A stretch of DNA of 64,000 nt, taken from assembly GCA_021847835.1 (NCBI GenBank), contig JAJZPR010000001.1, positions 62,001-126,000 on the forward strand, written 5' to 3'. The notes beneath the pieces were generated by a model, which saw only the letters and a list, made by a program, of their open reading frames with translations, was not told where the DNA came from and did no database searches. The translations under genes were made by a program, and so were the position numbers. The stretch is from Pseudomonadota bacterium. Lineage in GTDB: Bacteria > Pseudomonadota > Gammaproteobacteria > Burkholderiales > Thiobacillaceae. This document shows, piece by piece, positions 39,501-52,549 of the stretch (within the stretch, counting starts at the first letter, position 1; each line of letters begins with the position of its first letter).

Positions 39501-42500
39501 CGGCAACGATGCGGCGAACATGCTGTATGGCCTGGAAGGCAATGATCTTTTGATCGGCGGTGGCGGCGACGACACCCTCGATGGCGGCGCGGGCGCGGAC
39601 ACCATGGAGGGCGGTGCCGGCAACGACACCTTCATCGTCAACGACGCGGGCGACCTGGTAAAGGAGTCTTCCGGCAACGGGCTGGATATGGTGCGCTCGT
39701 CGGTTTCCTATGCACTGACGGCCAACGTCGAGAATCTGGTGCTGACGGGTGACGCGAATATCAACGGCACCGGTAATGCGTTGAACAACGTCATTACCGC
39801 CAATGGCGGCGTGAACACCCTGTCCGGCCTGGGTGGGGATGATGTTTATATCGTGGACAGCACGCAGGATGTGGTGCTGGAGAATGCCGGAGAGGGCGTG
39901 GATACCGTGATCTCCTCGGCGGACTATGCCCTGGCCGCCAACGTGGAGAATCTTATCCTTGTCGGCACGGCCGCCATTAATGCCAGTGGCAACACGCTCG
40001 ATAACAAGCTGAGCGGCAACGAGGGCGCGAACACGCTGGACGGCAGGGCCGGAGCCGATGCCATGAGCGGCGGTGCTGGAGACGACGCTTACATCGTTGA
40101 CAACAGCGGCGACGCGGTGATCGAGTCGGCGGGGGAGGGAACGGATACCGTATACAGTTCCGTGAGTTATACGCTCTCCGCCAATGTAGAGAATCTGGTG
40201 CTCACCGGCTCGGCCAGCATTAGCGGTGCTGGCAACGAACTCGACAACGCCATCACCGGCAACACCGGAAACAACGCGCTTTACGGCGTAGCCGGCAACG
40301 ACACGCTGACCGGGAATTCCGGTAACGACATCCTGGACGGTGGCACCGGTGCGGATGCCATGGCGGGCGGCGTAGGCAACGACATCTATGTGGTGGACGA
40401 GGTCGGTGACCTGGTGACGGAGAACGCGAACGAGGGCACCGACCTTGTGCAGTCTTCCATCACCTACACACTCATCAATAATGTCGAAAACCTGACGCTC
40501 ACCGGTACGTCGGACATCGACGGTACGGGCAATGCCCTCGACAACGCGATCACCGGCAACAGCGGCAACAACGTCATCGACGGCGGCGCGGGCAACGATG
40601 CCATGGCGGGCGGCGGCGGCAATGACATCTATATCGTGGACAGTGCAGGCGATAGCGTTACCGAGGGGGCCAACGCGGGAACCGACCTGGTTTACTCCTC
40701 CGTGAGCCATACCCTGTCTGCCAACGTCGAGAATCTGACGCTGACCGGAACGGGCGACATCAACGGCACCGGCAACAACCTCAACAACATCCTTATCGGC
40801 ACTACCGGCAACAACCGGCTGGACGGCAGCACAGGCGCCGACTCCATGTACGGCGGTATCGGCAACGATACCTATGTCGTGGACAATGCCGGCGATTTGG
40901 TCGTTGAGAATGCTGACGAAGGCGTCGACACGGTCCAATCCTCGATCAGCTACACGCTGACCGAAAATGTCGAGAACCTGACGCTCACCGGCAGTTCCAG
41001 CATCAATGGCACCGGCAACGAACTCGATAACGTGATCGTTGGCAACACCGGCAACAATGTGCTTTCCGGCCTGGCTGGCAACGATACGCTAACCGGCAAC
41101 AACGGCAACGATACGCTGAATGGCGGCACCGGCACCGACACCATGGCGGGCGGCGCGGGGAACGACACCTATGTGGTGGACGATGCCGGCGACCAGGTGA
41201 ACGAAGCGCTGAATGCAGGCACTGATCTTGTGCAGTCCAGCATTACCTACACCCTCACGGCCAATGTCGAGAACCTGACGCTGACCGGAGCGGCCGATAT
41301 CGACGGCACCGGCAATACCCTCAACAACGTCATTACCGGCAATGCCGGGGCCAACACCCTTGATGGCGGCGCAGGGTCGGATTCACTCTATGCGGGTGCT
41401 GGCAACGACACGCTGATCGGCGGGGACGACAATGATTTGCTGGATGGAGGAACGGGCACCGACAGCATGGCCGGCAACACCGGCAACGACACCTACGTGG
41501 TGGACAACGTCGGCGACCTCGTTACGGAAGTGGCAGGCGAAGGCACTGACCTGGTCCAATCTTCCATTACCTACACACTGACCGACAACGTCGAGAACCT
41601 GACCCTGACGGGCAGCGCCAACATCAACGGTACGGGTAATGAGCTGAGCAATGTCATTATCGGCAACAGCGGGGTCAATACGCTCTACGGCCTGGAGGGT
41701 GACGACACCCTGAATGGCGGCAGCGGCGCTGATACGATGCATGGCGGTGTTGGTAATGACACCTACGTGGTGGACAACACGGGCGACGTGGTAGTCGAGC
41801 AGGCGAGTGAAGGCATGGATACGGTGCAGTCCAGCGTGACATACACGCTTTCCGCCAACGTCGAGAATCTGACCCTGACGGGGTCGGCCAACATCAACGG
41901 AACAGGCAATGAACTCGATAACGTCATCACAGGCAACACCGGCAACAACATGCTCTCGGGCCTGGCCGGCAACGACACGCTGATCGGCAACAGCGGCAAT
42001 GACACGCTGAATGGCGGTACCGGAGCGGACAGCATGTCCGGTAACGCCGGCAACGACACCTATGTCGTCGATGATGCGGGAGATGTGGTGACCGAAGGTT
42101 CCAACCAGGGTACCGATCTGGTTCAGTCTTCCATTACCTACACCCTCACGGCCAATGTCGAGAACCTGACACTGGCCGGAACAGCGGATATCGACGGCAC
42201 CGGCAATACCCTCAACAATGTCATTACCGGCAATGCCGGCACCAACATCATTGATGGTGGTGCTGGCAACGATACGGTGAATGCAGGTGCGGGAGACGAC
42301 ATCATACTGGGAGGGGATGGCGATGACGTGCTTTCCGGCGAGGCTGGCGCTGATGCGATCAGCGGCGGTGCCGGGAATGACACCCTGAATGGGGGACTGG
42401 ATGCGGACAATATGGCTGGCGGCACAGGCAACGACACTTATGTCGTGGACAATGTGGGCGATCTGGTCGCGGAAGCCGCGAACGAAGGCACTGACCTGGT

Positions 42501-45500
42501 CCAGTCTTCTATTACCTACACCCTGACCGACAATGTCGAGAACCTAACCCTGACGGGCAGCGCCAGCATCAACGGCACAGGCAATGAGCTTGCCAACGTT
42601 ATCACGGGCAACTCCGGCGCCAACATCCTCAGCGGTCTGGGCGGCAACGACACGCTGAATGGAAATACCAATGCCGACACCCTGATCGGCGGCGAGGGCA
42701 ACGATGTCCTGAATAGCGAAGCCGGTGCTGACTTGCTGCAAGGCGATGCCGGCAATGACACCCTTAATGGGGGAACCGAGGCCGACTCCATGTATGGTGG
42801 CGCCGGGGACGATACCTACGTGGTGGACAACGCCGGCGACCTGGTCGCTGAGAACGCCGACGAAGGCGTCGATACGGTTCAATCCTCGATCAGCTACAGC
42901 CTGACCTCCAATGTCGAGAATTTGACGCTGACTGGGTCTTCCAGCATCAACGGCACCGGCAACGAGCTCGACAACGTGATCGTTGGCAACACTGGCAACA
43001 ATGTGCTTTCCGGCCTGGCGGGCAACGATACGCTGACGGGCAACAGCGGCAACGACATCCTGGATGGCGGCAGCGGCGCCGACATCATGGCAGGCGGTGC
43101 GGGCAACGACACCTATGTGGTGGACGATGCCGGCGACCAGGTGAGCGAGGTGGTGAATGCTGGCACGGACACGGTGCAGGCGAGCATCGATTACGCGCTG
43201 GGCAGCAATCTGGAGAACCTTACCCTCCTGGGAACCGATGACCTGAACGGTACCGGCAATGGCGGCAACAACGTTATTACCGGCAACAGCGGCAACAACA
43301 TTCTGGACGGTGGTGCCGGAGTAGACAGCCTGATCGGGGGCGCTGGAGACGATACCTATGTGGTCGACAATACCAGCGACACCATTACGGAGCTGGCCAA
43401 CGCCGGAACGGATACAGTGCTGGCAGGCACGAATTACACCCTTTCGGCCAATCTGGAAAACCTTACCTTGACCGGCGCTGCCGACATCAGTGGCAGCGGA
43501 AACGCCGGCGACAACCTGATCCTCGGCAACAGCGGCAACAACACGCTTTACGGCGGCGCAGGCAATGACGTGCTGGATGGCGGCCTCGGAGCGGATACGA
43601 TGCAGGGCGGCAGCGGCGATGACACATTCATTGTCGACAATGTCGGAGACGTCGTGGTTGAGGCGGCCAATGCCGGTGTCGACACGGTGCGCACAACCAT
43701 CAGCTACAGCCTGACCGCCAATGTCGAGAACCTGGTGCTGGAAGGGGCGAATGACCTCCGTGGCACGGGCAACGCCCTGGACAATGTGCTCACCGGCAAC
43801 GGCGGCAGCAACAGGCTGGATGGCGGCGCTGGCGCGGACACCATGGCCGGCGGTGCCGGGAACGATACCTATGTGGTGGACAACATCGGTGATGTTGTTA
43901 ACGAGAATGCTGGTGAAGGCACCGATACGGTGGAAACGTCAGCCAGCTTTGCCCTGGCGGCAAACATTGAGAATCTGAGCCTGACCGGCGCCGCTGACAT
44001 CAACGGCGTGGGCAACGAACTCGGCAACTTTATCCTCGGCAATGGCGGCAACAACACCATCGACGGCGGAACCGGCGCCGACGCCATGGCTGGCGGCCTG
44101 GGCAACGATACCTATGTGGTGGACAACGCCGGCGATACGGTGGTTGAAAACGCCGACGAGGGCAATGATACCGTCCAGTCGAGCACCGATTATGCCCTGG
44201 GTAGCAACATCGAGAACCTGGTGCTGGTTGGCGCTGCCGACCTGAACGGTACCGGCAACGCGCTGAACAACATCATCATCGGCAACAGCGGCAACAACCT
44301 CCTGGATGGCGGCGCAGGCATGGACATCCTGGCCGGCGGCCTCGGCGACGATGTTTATGTTGTCGATGCGGGTGATGATGCGGCAGTGGAACTCGCTGGC
44401 GAAGGCACGGATACCGTGCAGGCGTCGGTGAGCTACGTGCTGGGCAACAACATCGAAAACCTGATGCTCACCGGGGCGTCGAGCATCGACGGCACCGGCA
44501 ACGCGCTCGACAATACCCTGACCGGGAACGCCGGCAACAACACGCTGAATGGCGGGGCCGGCAACGATGTGCTGGCTGGCGGCGCCGGCGCCGATCTGCT
44601 TCTGGGCGGTGAAGGCGCAGATGTTTACCTCTTCAATCCGGGCGACGGCAATGACCGCGTCTCCGACATGCAGGGCTTCAACACCCTGAGCTTCGGCAGC
44701 GGCCTGGTCGAATCCAGCCTGGAGGCTGACCGGGTCGGGGACGACATGGTGATACACGTACTGGGCAGCGAGGACTTCGTGACCCTGGAAAACTGGTTCA
44801 CCCAAAGCGCCACCGACGGCATCAACGCCATCACCTTTGATGATGGCACCGTGCTGGACCGCACGGGGATCGAGCTGCTGATGAACAAACCTCCAGTCGC
44901 CAATGTCGATCTGATAAGTGTCCATGAGGATGGTGGGCCACAGGTATTCCCGGTGAGCCTGCTGCTGGCCAACGACACCGATCCCAACCCGGGCGACGTC
45001 ATTTCGGTGGTCGCAGTGGGCGAATCCTCTGTTGGCGCTTCTGTAGCACTGGCCAATGGAGAGATTACCTATGACATCGGCGATCGCTTCCAGGAGCTGG
45101 CGGAAGGCGAGGTGCTGCGCGACAGCTTCAGCTACACCATCAGCGATCAGGAAGGCGCAACGGCATCCGGTCTCGTGCAGGTAGACATAGTCGGGGTCAA
45201 TGATGCGCCGGTTACGGGGCAAGACGCCGCAATCGTCGTCGAGGATTGGCTCACTGCCGCCAGCGGCAACGTGCTTGCGAACGACTACGATGTGGATAAC
45301 GGGACCGTGCTGCAGGTGGGGGCGCCTGGGGAATATGCGGGCGACTTTGGCATCCTCTCGATCCAGGCTGATGGAAGCTATATCTACAATCTGGACAATG
45401 CAGGAACAGCGGTGCAGTCCTTGGGCCGCGATGCACTGGTAATCGAGGGCTTTGGGTATACGGCGACAGACGGGATTACCGGCACAGCCGAAACCCTGGA

Positions 45501-46398
45501 TATCTTCCTGCATGGCACCAACGATGCGCCCATTGTGGTCAAGCCATTGGCTGACCAGGATTTCACTTTCAACAAATCCTTCTACTGGCAAATTCCTGCG
45601 GATAGCTTCACTGATATCGATGCGGGCGATGCCCTTACCTATACTGCGACCCTGGCGGACGGCTCGGCACTGCCGGATTGGCTGCATTTTGACGCGGATA
45701 CTTTGACCTTCTCGGGCGTGTCGCCCAGGAGCGTGCTGTCGCTGGACATTCGGGTGACTGCAACCGACAGCGTGGCCGCCACTGGAAGCACGGAAGGCAG
45801 CCTGTCGGCAGCCGATGTCTTTACCTTGTCGATAAGCCATGGCAACGAAGGCGTAGGCAACGGCGAGGATGCCGCCCCTGCAGGGCAGGACAGCAACTTC
45901 AACGATGGCGCCGGGACATCGACCGGCAACCCCGGAGCCAAGGGCGGGAAAACATCGGGCAGGTCTGCCAGTAGTGCCGCACACAGCATGACGGTGGACG
46001 ATGGCACGGAAACGGACAGCGCCGATGCAACATCGACCTCTACCGAGGGAAGCGATGCGCAAGCGCCATTGATGAGCCCGCAAGACCTGCTGGCTTATCT
46101 CGGCAGCAGTTCGTGGGGGCAGTTCTACTCATCGAGCAGCACGGATGGCGCAGATCCCGCAACAATCTTCCAGCAATGGCTGGAAATGGATCTTGCGATC
46201 TCCCGTGCCCTTGCCGAACAGCAGGCGATGTCTGAAGTGGACGGAGAGCAAGGGGCTGATTACTCCACCCTTGATGCGTCGTCGTTCCTGGGCTCCAGGC
46301 TACTGTATGGCAGCGACGCGTTCTCGCTCTTGTCCAGCAGCGGTTACAACCTCCAGAACTTCCAGGGCCTGAGCGATGGCGTCCAGAAAATCTCATAA
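30544..46398 (+). CDS. Giant secreted lipase-RTX protein (5284 residues)
   Basis: One uninterrupted frame. Residues 1 to about 420 are a lipase_3-like hydrolase ('[13 protein letters not shown]'; '[20 protein letters not shown]' with Ser203 as nucleophile; candidate Asp273 and His299/His309). RTX Ca-binding nonapeptides lie at about residues 557-620, 750-1080, 1180-1230 and 1340-1420. EF-hand/dockerin-like Ca loops follow at about 1570-1700 ('[12 protein letters not shown]', '[11 protein letters not shown]', '[13 protein letters not shown]'). Residues about 2170-4690 hold 27 tandem units, then cadherin/VCBS-like domains at 4780-5100 ('VNDAPV' and a dystroglycan-type cadherin segment). A Ser/Asp-rich linker and a hydrophobic-patterned end fit a T1SS signal. 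No LapA-type N-terminal retention module is seen, so the protein may be released or shed. ATG 30544 has GGGGAG upstream and overlaps the previous stop. Confidence 0.93.
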   Translation: MMINTKDFFDLSQLAEASYANFNVSVSNYDEALEDKGFSALQADTMLLHWTIIAHQPNTTSGFSSTLFKNTDGSYVLAIRGTEPETITDLTADIGDIAIDGIAIDQIVDLYNEWQHISQSSYHTAYLETLEVETAAYALAKAGQFVPGFDMAADVYLAYLRGRTDVIIDEPSGLVRTIRFETAASVGLGLDIDPGSLTVTGHSLGGHLAVAFTRLFPEMGAQAFTVNGAGFATGEISVPGLGGTAQINITNLFSMLGGATGFNGEKILNLYGDKNPEVVTRDGPLLFQQGVHEAIYIEHVDLLESALGHGGRGMTDSLAVYGLFFAMDASLQAMPLKDALARLKPIFEAASSDDGPGGLLSPAPNASLENLVNALADLFGAGEHISKDRIDDRDRLYKAIEAIRTNSNYDLAVQAKDFITVQPLAVLSREQIVAKAKLDTPEGLAYRYAITNLIPFAISGDAALYDPHNTSGELDLYDPATGAGALTERYLRDRAAMLAWQMQFNTDDIQPEGNTYYKFQGGTPFYFRDMTSDTRISIGGGYRLDMLKPLSEFSHVVFGSGNDDPIFGQGKNDWLYGGMGDDTLTGKGGNDYVEGGRGYDTYVINAGDGYDTILDADGQGVVTIGGIEAKGSATYGLNPAKWIQSGNVWQDQAHGIAYALVSQADGGQTLLIRDLSGSTVEIKDWSENELGITLGAGAAPVVLPLPTTSTTLSGDLKPADTDPAAAGVQAAYDDLGNIIVGTEADPGRADTLYDSAGNDRIEGKGGNDTLLAERGGDDILDGGAGDDLLLAYAGNDALIGGAGRDILQGGSGDDQLYGAERIADLAAYIQSSDTQEGSGAQGDWLSGGSGADTLVGDTGADVLLGGAGEDLLIGGAGDDYIQGDASGYAQRGWTLTREVIDQGDHTSYQPHLTDASVYSTASGEADVIYGGAGNDWINGNGGNDIVDGGADNDTLWGDGGDDVLLGGAGDDVLLGDNGYPDTEAGGNDLLLGGDGNDILWGNGGQDVLDGGIGDDTLNGGYGNDSLQGGAGDDTLNGGEGDDLLDGGEGVNTLYGGEGNDTLIGHAGDSLNGGAGDDIYIIEGQASVEIFDNLGTNSLIFNDASSLESVSLSAVEDGAAINLDLGNGQNIRFDAGFGTSIGLQTQGGDTRDFESWVADSITTPVYLINPDSGGVLYGAAGDDELTGGAGADILRGHGGNDTLDGGEGDDTLDGGAGADTLVGGAGNDTLVGSDTGDWLYGGEGDDTYIINGRVSVEVFDNMGTNILMLNDVATLDPAMLSVTDNGQTISLDLGNGQAIRFISGFRTTLKVRAQDGSELDIEAWVAENVTDPLTLQSASTGGLLYGGAGDDVIYGGNGDDILHGHGGDDTLYGGEGNDYLVGGEGVDTLYGGAGDDILIGSAGDILDGGEGNDTYIIDGQVSVEITDNAGSSNLSLQVDASNPTVVASFTGDRGRVSSLGFANGATISLGSGINWRSMCLTISGQGTSIRTTMTPCDETAAGGVSGGALTWRRSGTLSNAWGSGGGGGPIWFGSGGPGDWGHRIYMANYAMSPGANDSYNSAYAWFPRRDPLTLDLDGDGLETTGIDSSNPVLFDHDGDGAKNATGWVKPDDGFLVLDRNGNGTIDNGAELFGDSTPILDAEGNVIRKAADGFDALAQEDTNGDGLVNAQDANWANLRIWQDADSDGVTDAGELKTLGELGIAALRVAKTENDTPLPNGNVLADLGSFLYRDGHEASLGNVTGGMADIDLADNPFYREFSDTLDTSAVAHLPDMQGSGAVRDLREAASLSTDLAGVLKSYVGAATKAEQTALLDEVLGRWAATATFDTSVERATQQGFTLNYRAPDGADMTAWVELLETFNGMPFVQVDAGGVRTSAGQWIAASSMASGENGEAAQVLNFTLSSAQMSFMNQAYAALKRSVYDGLLLQTRLKPYMDGVGLIINPNGLAMDFSGVDAAFQARFDEAPAEAVRDLLDMQRVAGQGLTRLGWEGYGQLRDWLAAASTDPALKSATLPALADFGYSGFSADGVGVGGNEVVVGAEGGAVLNGNGGNDLVLGGTGDDTLNGGAGNDILYGGAGNDTYVFNLGDGRDTVIETRGDMGIDTLSFGPGILAGDLDIYRDGDNLVFAHGNGRDTLTISNWFDGLIKAAHGLDAVTFADGTTLDLNALQLGTSGNDTLTGTGANDLLAGGAGNDVLVGHAGDDLLHGGAGADTLVGGTGNDLYVLDHTGDQVIELEGEGVDTVQARVSHTLAAHVENLNLVSTTSINGTGNELDNVLTGNSGDNVLLGLSGNDTLMGGVGNDLLNGGAGTDVMAGGTGDDAYVVDTLEDTVIEQVGQGTDTVYTGLAYTLGQNLENLTLTGNDAVSGTGNELANVIVGNAADNTLVGLDGNDTLDGGQGADTMLGGTGDDIYVVDNVGDQVIENADEGIDLVKSSITYTLTVTTENLTLTGTANLAGTGNVLDNTLIGNSGDNLLTGLEGNDALDGGGGADTLLGGAGNDTYVVDNTGDAVIEQAGEGTDTVRSYITTTLAENVENLTLIGGFINGVGNELDNVLIGSSGDNVLDGGLGADSMAGGVGNDSYILDNLGDTVSEYAGQGTDTVISPFDYTLGANVENLALTEAALTGTGNELDNAITGTAADNTLMGLDGNDTLDGGSGDDTLIGGRGDDTYVVDSLGDTTVELAGEGVDTVKASLTWTLADNVENLILTGTETFAGIGNTLDNVITGNSAANSLTGLDGNDTLDGKAGADTLIGGTGSDTYVVDNAGDLVIENAGEGTDTVLSSITYTLTGNVENLSLTGSTGINGTGNELDNVITGNNAANTLTGLDGNDTLDGGVGADTLIGGTGDDVYIADSSSDAVVENADEGLDTVRASASFALSGNVENLVLTGAANINASGNSLDNVITGNGGDNVIDGGLGADSMAGGAGNDTYVVDDTGDLVIENANAGTDTVQSAISYTLTANVENLTLTGSADLEGTGNSLNNSLIGNDAANMLYGLEGNDLLIGGGGDDTLDGGAGADTMEGGAGNDTFIVNDAGDLVKESSGNGLDMVRSSVSYALTANVENLVLTGDANINGTGNALNNVITANGGVNTLSGLGGDDVYIVDSTQDVVLENAGEGVDTVISSADYALAANVENLILVGTAAINASGNTLDNKLSGNEGANTLDGRAGADAMSGGAGDDAYIVDNSGDAVIESAGEGTDTVYSSVSYTLSANVENLVLTGSASISGAGNELDNAITGNTGNNALYGVAGNDTLTGNSGNDILDGGTGADAMAGGVGNDIYVVDEVGDLVTENANEGTDLVQSSITYTLINNVENLTLTGTSDIDGTGNALDNAITGNSGNNVIDGGAGNDAMAGGGGNDIYIVDSAGDSVTEGANAGTDLVYSSVSHTLSANVENLTLTGTGDINGTGNNLNNILIGTTGNNRLDGSTGADSMYGGIGNDTYVVDNAGDLVVENADEGVDTVQSSISYTLTENVENLTLTGSSSINGTGNELDNVIVGNTGNNVLSGLAGNDTLTGNNGNDTLNGGTGTDTMAGGAGNDTYVVDDAGDQVNEALNAGTDLVQSSITYTLTANVENLTLTGAADIDGTGNTLNNVITGNAGANTLDGGAGSDSLYAGAGNDTLIGGDDNDLLDGGTGTDSMAGNTGNDTYVVDNVGDLVTEVAGEGTDLVQSSITYTLTDNVENLTLTGSANINGTGNELSNVIIGNSGVNTLYGLEGDDTLNGGSGADTMHGGVGNDTYVVDNTGDVVVEQASEGMDTVQSSVTYTLSANVENLTLTGSANINGTGNELDNVITGNTGNNMLSGLAGNDTLIGNSGNDTLNGGTGADSMSGNAGNDTYVVDDAGDVVTEGSNQGTDLVQSSITYTLTANVENLTLAGTADIDGTGNTLNNVITGNAGTNIIDGGAGNDTVNAGAGDDIILGGDGDDVLSGEAGADAISGGAGNDTLNGGLDADNMAGGTGNDTYVVDNVGDLVAEAANEGTDLVQSSITYTLTDNVENLTLTGSASINGTGNELANVITGNSGANILSGLGGNDTLNGNTNADTLIGGEGNDVLNSEAGADLLQGDAGNDTLNGGTEADSMYGGAGDDTYVVDNAGDLVAENADEGVDTVQSSISYSLTSNVENLTLTGSSSINGTGNELDNVIVGNTGNNVLSGLAGNDTLTGNSGNDILDGGSGADIMAGGAGNDTYVVDDAGDQVSEVVNAGTDTVQASIDYALGSNLENLTLLGTDDLNGTGNGGNNVITGNSGNNILDGGAGVDSLIGGAGDDTYVVDNTSDTITELANAGTDTVLAGTNYTLSANLENLTLTGAADISGSGNAGDNLILGNSGNNTLYGGAGNDVLDGGLGADTMQGGSGDDTFIVDNVGDVVVEAANAGVDTVRTTISYSLTANVENLVLEGANDLRGTGNALDNVLTGNGGSNRLDGGAGADTMAGGAGNDTYVVDNIGDVVNENAGEGTDTVETSASFALAANIENLSLTGAADINGVGNELGNFILGNGGNNTIDGGTGADAMAGGLGNDTYVVDNAGDTVVENADEGNDTVQSSTDYALGSNIENLVLVGAADLNGTGNALNNIIIGNSGNNLLDGGAGMDILAGGLGDDVYVVDAGDDAAVELAGEGTDTVQASVSYVLGNNIENLMLTGASSIDGTGNALDNTLTGNAGNNTLNGGAGNDVLAGGAGADLLLGGEGADVYLFNPGDGNDRVSDMQGFNTLSFGSGLVESSLEADRVGDDMVIHVLGSEDFVTLENWFTQSATDGINAITFDDGTVLDRTGIELLMNKPPVANVDLISVHEDGGPQVFPVSLLLANDTDPNPGDVISVVAVGESSVGASVALANGEITYDIGDRFQELAEGEVLRDSFSYTISDQEGATASGLVQVDIVGVNDAPVTGQDAAIVVEDWLTAASGNVLANDYDVDNGTVLQVGAPGEYAGDFGILSIQADGSYIYNLDNAGTAVQSLGRDALVIEGFGYTATDGITGTAETLDIFLHGTNDAPIVVKPLADQDFTFNKSFYWQIPADSFTDIDAGDALTYTATLADGSALPDWLHFDADTLTFSGVSPRSVLSLDIRVTATDSVAATGSTEGSLSAADVFTLSISHGNEGVGNGEDAAPAGQDSNFNDGAGTSTGNPGAKGGKTSGRSASSAAHSMTVDDGTETDSADATSTSTEGSDAQAPLMSPQDLLAYLGSSSWGQFYSSSSTDGADPATIFQQWLEMDLAISRALAEQQAMSEVDGEQGADYSTLDASSFLGSRLLYGSDAFSLLSSSGYNLQNFQGLSDGVQKIS
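32544..32906 (+). repeat. 363-bp exact repeat, copy 2
   Basis: Identical to 29404-29766. Identity ends at 32907, where this gene continues into long RTX blocks and the truncated gene diverges. It encodes the '[20 protein letters not shown]' module and the following RTX repeats. Confidence 0.95.
37060..44600 (+). repeat. 27 tandem coding units of about 80-100 residues
   Basis: Each unit reads, with variations, 'NVENLTLTG', '[15 protein letters not shown]', RTX nonapeptides such as '[20 protein letters not shown]', then '[12 protein letters not shown]' and '[15 protein letters not shown]'. I counted 27 ENL motifs. The shortest spacing is 243 bp (81 residues, nine nonapeptide lengths); others reach about 300 bp through extra nonapeptides. 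Some neighbouring units are very alike (for example near 40970 and 42910), so copy number may vary. Confidence 0.9.
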
Positions 46399-46468
46399 GG
46401 GGTGAAGCTTGCGGCCGGAACTTGTTTCCGGCTGCTCAAAGCCTATTCGACGAAACAACGGTTTGCTG

Positions 46469-47845
46469 ATGATGAATCCGCTGAATAAATGGTTCACCCG
46501 GGCAGAGGCCAGTGTGCTGGACTTTGCCCCGCCCCTGCTCAGGATTCAGGAGGAGCCCCCCAACCCCATGAGCCGCAAGGTGCTGTGGGTGGTGCTGATC
46601 CTGATTGGCGGCCTTGTTTTGTGGTCCCTGCTTGGCCGTCTGGATATCGTCGCCGTGGCTGAAGGAAAGTTGATTCCGCTAAGTTACGTGAAGATCGTGC
46701 AGCCCGCCGAGGCGGGCATCGTCAAGGATATCCTGGTGAGGGAAGGCGGGCAGGTGAAGGCCGGACAGGTATTGATGAAGATGGATGCCGTCCTCACTGA
46801 GGCTGACGCAAATACCTTGCAGGCGGATTTCTGGCGAAAACGCCTTGCATTGCAGCGTATAGATGCCGAAATTGCTGATACACCGTTCCGTGGCGATGCA
46901 GAGGCACCGCCAGAGCTTGCCAAGGAGATCAAGGCCCAGTACCGGGCGAACCGTGCAGCCTTGGAGGCGGCAGTGGCCGAAGAGCGGTCCCGTCTGCTCA
47001 AGGCCAGGCAGGATTTGGCGGCGGCAGAGCAGGTTCGCACAAAGCTGGCCGATACGCTCCCGCATTACCGCGATCAGGAGAAGGCATTTGAAAAGCTGGC
47101 AAAGGATGGTTTCGCGGGGCCGCTGATGGCCAGCGACAAGCGCCGCGAACGTATTGAGAAAGAACAGGAGCTGAAGACACAGGAATACGTCATCGAATCC
47201 GCCCGTGCGAGCATGGCCCAGTCGGAAAAGACGCTCGCGCAGATCAAATCGGATTATCGCCGTCAGCTGTATGCCGAGCGCAACGAGGTTGCCAATGCCT
47301 TGGACAGGCTTGCCCAGGAGATCACCAAGCAAGCCCATCGCAGGGATTTGCTGGAGTTGAAGGCCCCGCAGGATGGCGTGGTCAAGGATCTGGCGACCCA
47401 TACCGTCGGCACGGTCGTCCAGCCTGGAACCGTGCTGCTGACGCTTGTGCCAAAGAATGAAACGCTGCAAGCGGAAGTCTGGGTATCCAACGAAGACATC
47501 GGCTTCGTGCGGCACGGTTTGCCGGTGAAGCTGAAATTCGCCGCCTACCCGTTCCAGAAATACGGCATGGCTGTGGGGAGGGTCGCGCACGTCAGTGCCG
47601 ATGCCATGGACATCAACACAAACGAGCAGCCTCCAAAGGAGGACAAGCGGACCAAGGCCGCGCCCTTGGCCTACAAAGCGCTTGTGACGATTGAGTCCAT
47701 GTCGCTGGAAATGGATGGAAATCACTATCCTCTCGCGCCAGGCATGCAAACAAGCGCTGAAATCCGGCTTGGGACAAGGAGTGTGGCCGAGTATCTGCTG
47801 TCCCCTGTCCGGAAGGCTTGGCACGATGCAGGGAGGGAGCGGTAG
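46469..47845 (+). CDS. HlyD-family periplasmic adaptor of type I secretion
   Basis: About 458 residues from the ATG at 46469; a TTG at 46409 with AAGGGG upstream is an alternative that adds 20 residues. One transmembrane helix ('VLWVVLILIGGLVLWSLLG') is followed by 'VAEGKLIPLSYVKIVQPAEAGIVKDILVREGGQVKAGQVL' (lipoyl-like half), long coiled-coil hairpin, second lipoyl half ('LKAPQDGVVKDLATHTVGTVVQPG') and a C-terminal barrel, as in HlyD/LapC. It should link the ABC exporter at 23.4 kb to an outer-membrane TolC, not encoded in the island. It is the last gene of the operon. Confidence 0.93.
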   Translation: MMNPLNKWFTRAEASVLDFAPPLLRIQEEPPNPMSRKVLWVVLILIGGLVLWSLLGRLDIVAVAEGKLIPLSYVKIVQPAEAGIVKDILVREGGQVKAGQVLMKMDAVLTEADANTLQADFWRKRLALQRIDAEIADTPFRGDAEAPPELAKEIKAQYRANRAALEAAVAEERSRLLKARQDLAAAEQVRTKLADTLPHYRDQEKAFEKLAKDGFAGPLMASDKRRERIEKEQELKTQEYVIESARASMAQSEKTLAQIKSDYRRQLYAERNEVANALDRLAQEITKQAHRRDLLELKAPQDGVVKDLATHTVGTVVQPGTVLLTLVPKNETLQAEVWVSNEDIGFVRHGLPVKLKFAAYPFQKYGMAVGRVAHVSADAMDINTNEQPPKEDKRTKAAPLAYKALVTIESMSLEMDGNHYPLAPGMQTSAEIRLGTRSVAEYLLSPVRKAWHDAGRER

Positions 47846-48024
47846 GCATGACCATCGGGTCCGTTACCGTCGCGAAGCATAGGCATGGAACGATTATCGA
47901 TCATCGACGACGTTAGTCGTATGTAAGGCCGGACTTTTGGCTTTGACATGTGCAATGGTTGGTCGCTTCCCGGGATCAACGGAGGGGCGTCGTCTGGTCG
48001 TCGCGGCCCAGGTGCAAGCTGGGC

Positions 48025-48049
48025 GTCAAGCTGTTTTGTTTCGGATCAA
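48025..48049 (+). repeat. Right copy of island-flanking direct repeat
   Basis: GTCAAGCTGTTTTGTT at 48025-48040 is identical to 22931-22946, and the next nine bases differ at three positions. It lies in the 217-nt gap between the HlyD gene and hslO; nothing else recognisable was seen in that gap. Confidence 0.6.
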
Positions 48050-48062
48050 TGAGGGCTTCGGC

Positions 48063-48934
48063 TCAATGCCGGGTTTCGCCCGGCTCGGTTGCCACGCTTG
48101 CAGTAAAGAGCTGGGTGGCATCCACGGCGTCGAACCTGTACTGGCGGCCGCAGAAATCGCAGGCGATTTCGGCTTCGCCCTGTTCGGCGAGAATGCTGTC
48201 GACCTCCGCCTTGCCCAGCGATTGCAGCATGCCGGCAACCTTTTCCCTCGAGCACGAGCAGGAAAAAACCAGCGGTTCCTGCTCGAAGCGGCGCAGGGTT
48301 TCCTCGTGGAACAGCCGCATGAGCATGTCGTTGGCGGAAAGCCCGAGCAGTTCGCTCGGCTTGATCGTATCCGCCAGGATGGCCGCGCGGTTCCAGGCGT
48401 CGGCGTCCATGCCCTGCTGGTCGGGCATGCGCTGCAGCAGCATGCCGGCGACGCGGTCCTCGCCGGCGGCGAGGTGGATGCGGGTATCGACCTGCTCCGA
48501 GCTTTGCATGTAATGCGCCAGCACCTCGGCCGTGGTCTCGCCTTCGAGCGGCACGATGCCCTGGTAGTTCTGCCTGTCGGCCTTGCTCTGGTCCAGCGTC
48601 ATGACGAAGCGGCCGCGGCCGAGCATGGCGGCGAGCGTGCCTTCGGGCACCTCGCCCGTCCACTTGGCGGTGGCGCGCAGGGTGTGATCGGATGTGGCTT
48701 CCACCACGATCAGCCGCACAGGCCCGTCACCGTGCAGCTGCAGCACCAGGCTGCCTTCGAACTTGATGTTGGATGTGAGCAGCGCAGCGGCCGCCAATAA
48801 TTCACCCAATACCTTTTTCAGCGGCGCCGGGTAGTCCGCATGTCCCTGGATGGTCTTCCAGACTTCTTCGAGCTGGACGATGCCGCCCCTGACCGGGGCG
48901 TACTCGAACACGAAGCGGGTGAGGGCGTCGGGCA

Positions 48935-48935
<1 letters not shown>
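48063..48935 (-). CDS. hslO: Redox-regulated chaperonin Hsp33
   Basis: A 290-residue cytosolic holdase activated by oxidation. The C-terminal zinc-binding cysteines are in 'FSCSCSREKV' (C-x-C) and 'IACDFCGRQYRF' (C-x-x-C), with the usual spacing of about 30 residues. The N-terminal domain has 'FVFEYAPVRGGIVQLEEVW' and 'EGSLVLQLHGDGPVRLIVVE', typical of the family. Its start shares a base with the glnS stop (TAATG), so the two are translationally coupled. Confidence 0.96.
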
Positions 48936-50662
<1,727 letters not shown>

Positions 50663-50703
50663 GATGCTGCCGAAGAATCGGGTAAGGCTGAATTTTACTT
50701 GGT

Positions 50704-51765
50704 TTAGAGGATGATGCCGCCGCCGAGGCAGGCCTCGCCGTCGTACAGCACCACCGACTGGCCGGGGGTGACTGCCCATTGCGGTGTGTCGAAGTCGACC
50801 CGCATGCTGCCGCCCTCCTGATAGGCGATGCGGCAGGGCGCGTCCTGCTGGCGGTAGCGGGTCTTGGCGCTGTAGGGCTTGCCGGGGTCGGGTGCTGCTT
50901 CGGCGATCCAGGAAAGCTGGCCGGCGGTGAGCGTCAGACTTTGCAGCAGCGGGTGGTCGTGCCCCTGCACCACGATGAGGGTGTTGCTCGCCATGTCTTT
51001 GCCCGCCACGAACCAGGGTTCACCCGGTCCCCCGATCATGAGGCCCTGGCGTTGGCCGATGGTGTAGTAGCTCAGGCCCTGGTGCTCGCCAATGAGTTTT
51101 CCCTCTGGCGTGCGCATGGGACCGGGCTGTTTCGGCAGGTAGCGCTCAAGGAATTCGCGGAACGGCCGCTCGCCGATGAAGCAGATGCCGGTGCTGTCCT
51201 TTTTCGCAAAATTCGGCAGGCCGATCTTTTCCGCGAGCTGCCTTACCTCGGGCTTTTGCAGCTGCGCGAGCGGAAACAGGGTGGGGGAGAGCTGGGCCTG
51301 GTTCAGGCGATAGAGGAAATAGCTCTGGTCCTTGTTTAGGTCCGCCGCGCGCAACAGCGCCGCGTGGCCTGCGGCATCCTGGCCCTTGCCGGCGTAGTGG
51401 CCGGTGGCGATGAAATCCGCGCCGCGCTTCATGGCGTCGTCGAGGAAGGCCTTGAACTTGATCTCGGCATTGCACAGCACGTCCGGGTTGGGCGTGCGCC
51501 CGGCCGAATACTCGGCGAGGAAATAGCCGAACACCCGTTCCCGGTATTCGGCGGCGAAGTTGACCGCCTCGACCTCGATGCCCAGCACCTCGGCCACGGC
51601 CAGCACATCGAAGAAATCCTGCTTGGCCGGGCAGTGCTCGTCGTCCTCGTCCTCCCAGTTCTTCATGAACACGCCGAGCACGTCATGGCCCTGCTGCTTG
51701 AGCAGGTATGCGGCAACGGAGGAGTCGACGCCGCCGGAGAGGCCGACGACCACGCGTTTTTTCAT
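50704..51765 (-). CDS. mnmA: tRNA-uridine 2-sulfurtransferase MnmA
   Basis: A 353-residue enzyme that thiolates the wobble uridine (s2U34) of tRNA-Lys, -Glu and -Gln. The ATP pyrophosphatase loop '[15 protein letters not shown]' is at the N-terminus, the catalytic cysteines are in '[12 protein letters not shown]' and '[12 protein letters not shown]', and '[10 protein letters not shown]' is conserved. The neighbouring glnS encodes the synthetase for one of its substrates. The order icd-rluE-nudJ-mnmA also occurs in Escherichia coli. Confidence 0.97.
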   Translation of the reverse strand: MKKRVVVGLSGGVDSSVAAYLLKQQGHDVLGVFMKNWEDEDDEHCPAKQDFFDVLAVAEVLGIEVEAVNFAAEYRERVFGYFLAEYSAGRTPNPDVLCNAEIKFKAFLDDAMKRGADFIATGHYAGKGQDAAGHAALLRAADLNKDQSYFLYRLNQAQLSPTLFPLAQLQKPEVRQLAEKIGLPNFAKKDSTGICFIGERPFREFLERYLPKQPGPMRTPEGKLIGEHQGLSYYTIGQRQGLMIGGPGEPWFVAGKDMASNTLIVVQGHDHPLLQSLTLTAGQLSWIAEAAPDPGKPYSAKTRYRQQDAPCRIAYQEGGSMRVDFDTPQWAVTPGQSVVLYDGEACLGGGIIL

Positions 51766-51780
51766 GGCAAGACCAGGAGC

Positions 51781-52076
51781 GGAAAAAGCCCCGCCCTCGC
51801 TTGCCGGGGGAGGCTGGGAGGGGGCAATTCAGGGGTTGGGCCTGGCCTTTGCTCCTCCCTCGCCTGCCGGGAGAGGTTGGGGATAGGCGGTCTGCGCCTT
51901 GCGGTCGCGGTCCTTTGCTCCTCCCCCGCCTGCCGGGGGAGGTTGGGAGGGGGTAAACATGGGAGCTTGATCAACGCAGCTTTACCCCACCCCAGCCCTC
52001 CCCTGCAAGAGGGGAGGGGGTCTGTTGTTAAGTTGCCTTTACCCCACCCCAGCCCTCCCCTGCAAGAGGGGAGGGA
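51781..52076. repeat. Cluster of GC-rich dispersed hairpin repeats
   Basis: The 331-nt gap between mnmA and nudJ is almost entirely repeats. Three related copies of a CCTCxCCxGCCGGGGGAGG-type hairpin lie at about 51781-51955. Two identical 38-nt direct repeats lie at 51981-52018 and 52038-52075, each forming a 9-bp stem CCCTCCCCT/AGGGGAGGG with loop GCAAG. Related hairpins occur at 22826-22896. No gene is seen here. Confidence 0.85.
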
Positions 52077-52096
52077 GTTTTCGTCCGGCATGATGT

Positions 52097-52549
52097 TCAT
52101 GAGTGAGTCACGAAATCGAGCGGGAAGCGCCGTCCCGAGAGATAGTCATGGATGCAGCGCATCACCAGCGGGCTGCGGTGGCGAATGGGGCTCGCGGCGA
52201 CCTCGTCCGGCGTCATCCACACCGCGCGCACGATGCCGTGGTCGAGCCGGGTGTTCGGTTCGAAGCCCGTCACCCGGCACACATAGGCAAAGCGCAGGTA
52301 GGTGATGTCGCGCGCCGGATTGTAGGTGGTGTAGGCGCCCAATAAATCGGTCGGCTCGACCACATGCGCGGTTTCTTCCAGTGCCTCGCGCACCACGGCC
52401 TGCATCAGGGTTTCGCCCTTCTCCCAATGCCCGGCCGGCTGGTTGAGGCGCAGGCCTTCCGCTGTTTCCTCTTCCACCAGCAGGAACTTGCCGTCGCGCT
52501 CGCAGATGGCAGCGACCACGACATTGGGTTTCCAGATTTCTTCAGACAT
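52097..52549 (-). CDS. nudJ: Nudix hydrolase NudJ
   Basis: A 150-residue pyrophosphatase. The Nudix box is complete: '[20 protein letters not shown]' followed by T-A-H-V, providing the metal-binding glutamates. NudJ hydrolyses nucleoside tri/diphosphates and thiamin pyrophosphate precursors in E. coli; the assignment rests on the Nudix box plus the conserved position between rluE and mnmA. Its start overlaps rluE by 8 nt. Confidence 0.9.
   Translation of the reverse strand: MSEEIWKPNVVVAAICERDGKFLLVEEETAEGLRLNQPAGHWEKGETLMQAVVREALEETAHVVEPTDLLGAYTTYNPARDITYLRFAYVCRVTGFEPNTRLDHGIVRAVWMTPDEVAASPIRHRSPLVMRCIHDYLSGRRFPLDFVTHS

Noticed and set aside
36547..40938. Open frame of about 1460 codons on the minus strand, with others at 43939-46083 and 32911-34635
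   Set aside because: These lie antisense to the giant RTX gene. The repeated Gly/Asp/Asn codons keep stops out of the opposite strand; the predicted proteins are low-complexity Val/Ala strings without family motifs.
37060..44600. Regular repeats that could suggest a CRISPR or satellite array
   Set aside because: The period (243-300 bp) is far longer than CRISPR units and the repeats are in one coding frame with conserved amino-acid motifs.
47846..48062. Possible attachment site or small gene between the HlyD gene and hslO
   Set aside because: Only the short direct repeat is supported; no tRNA end, integrase or coding frame was seen.
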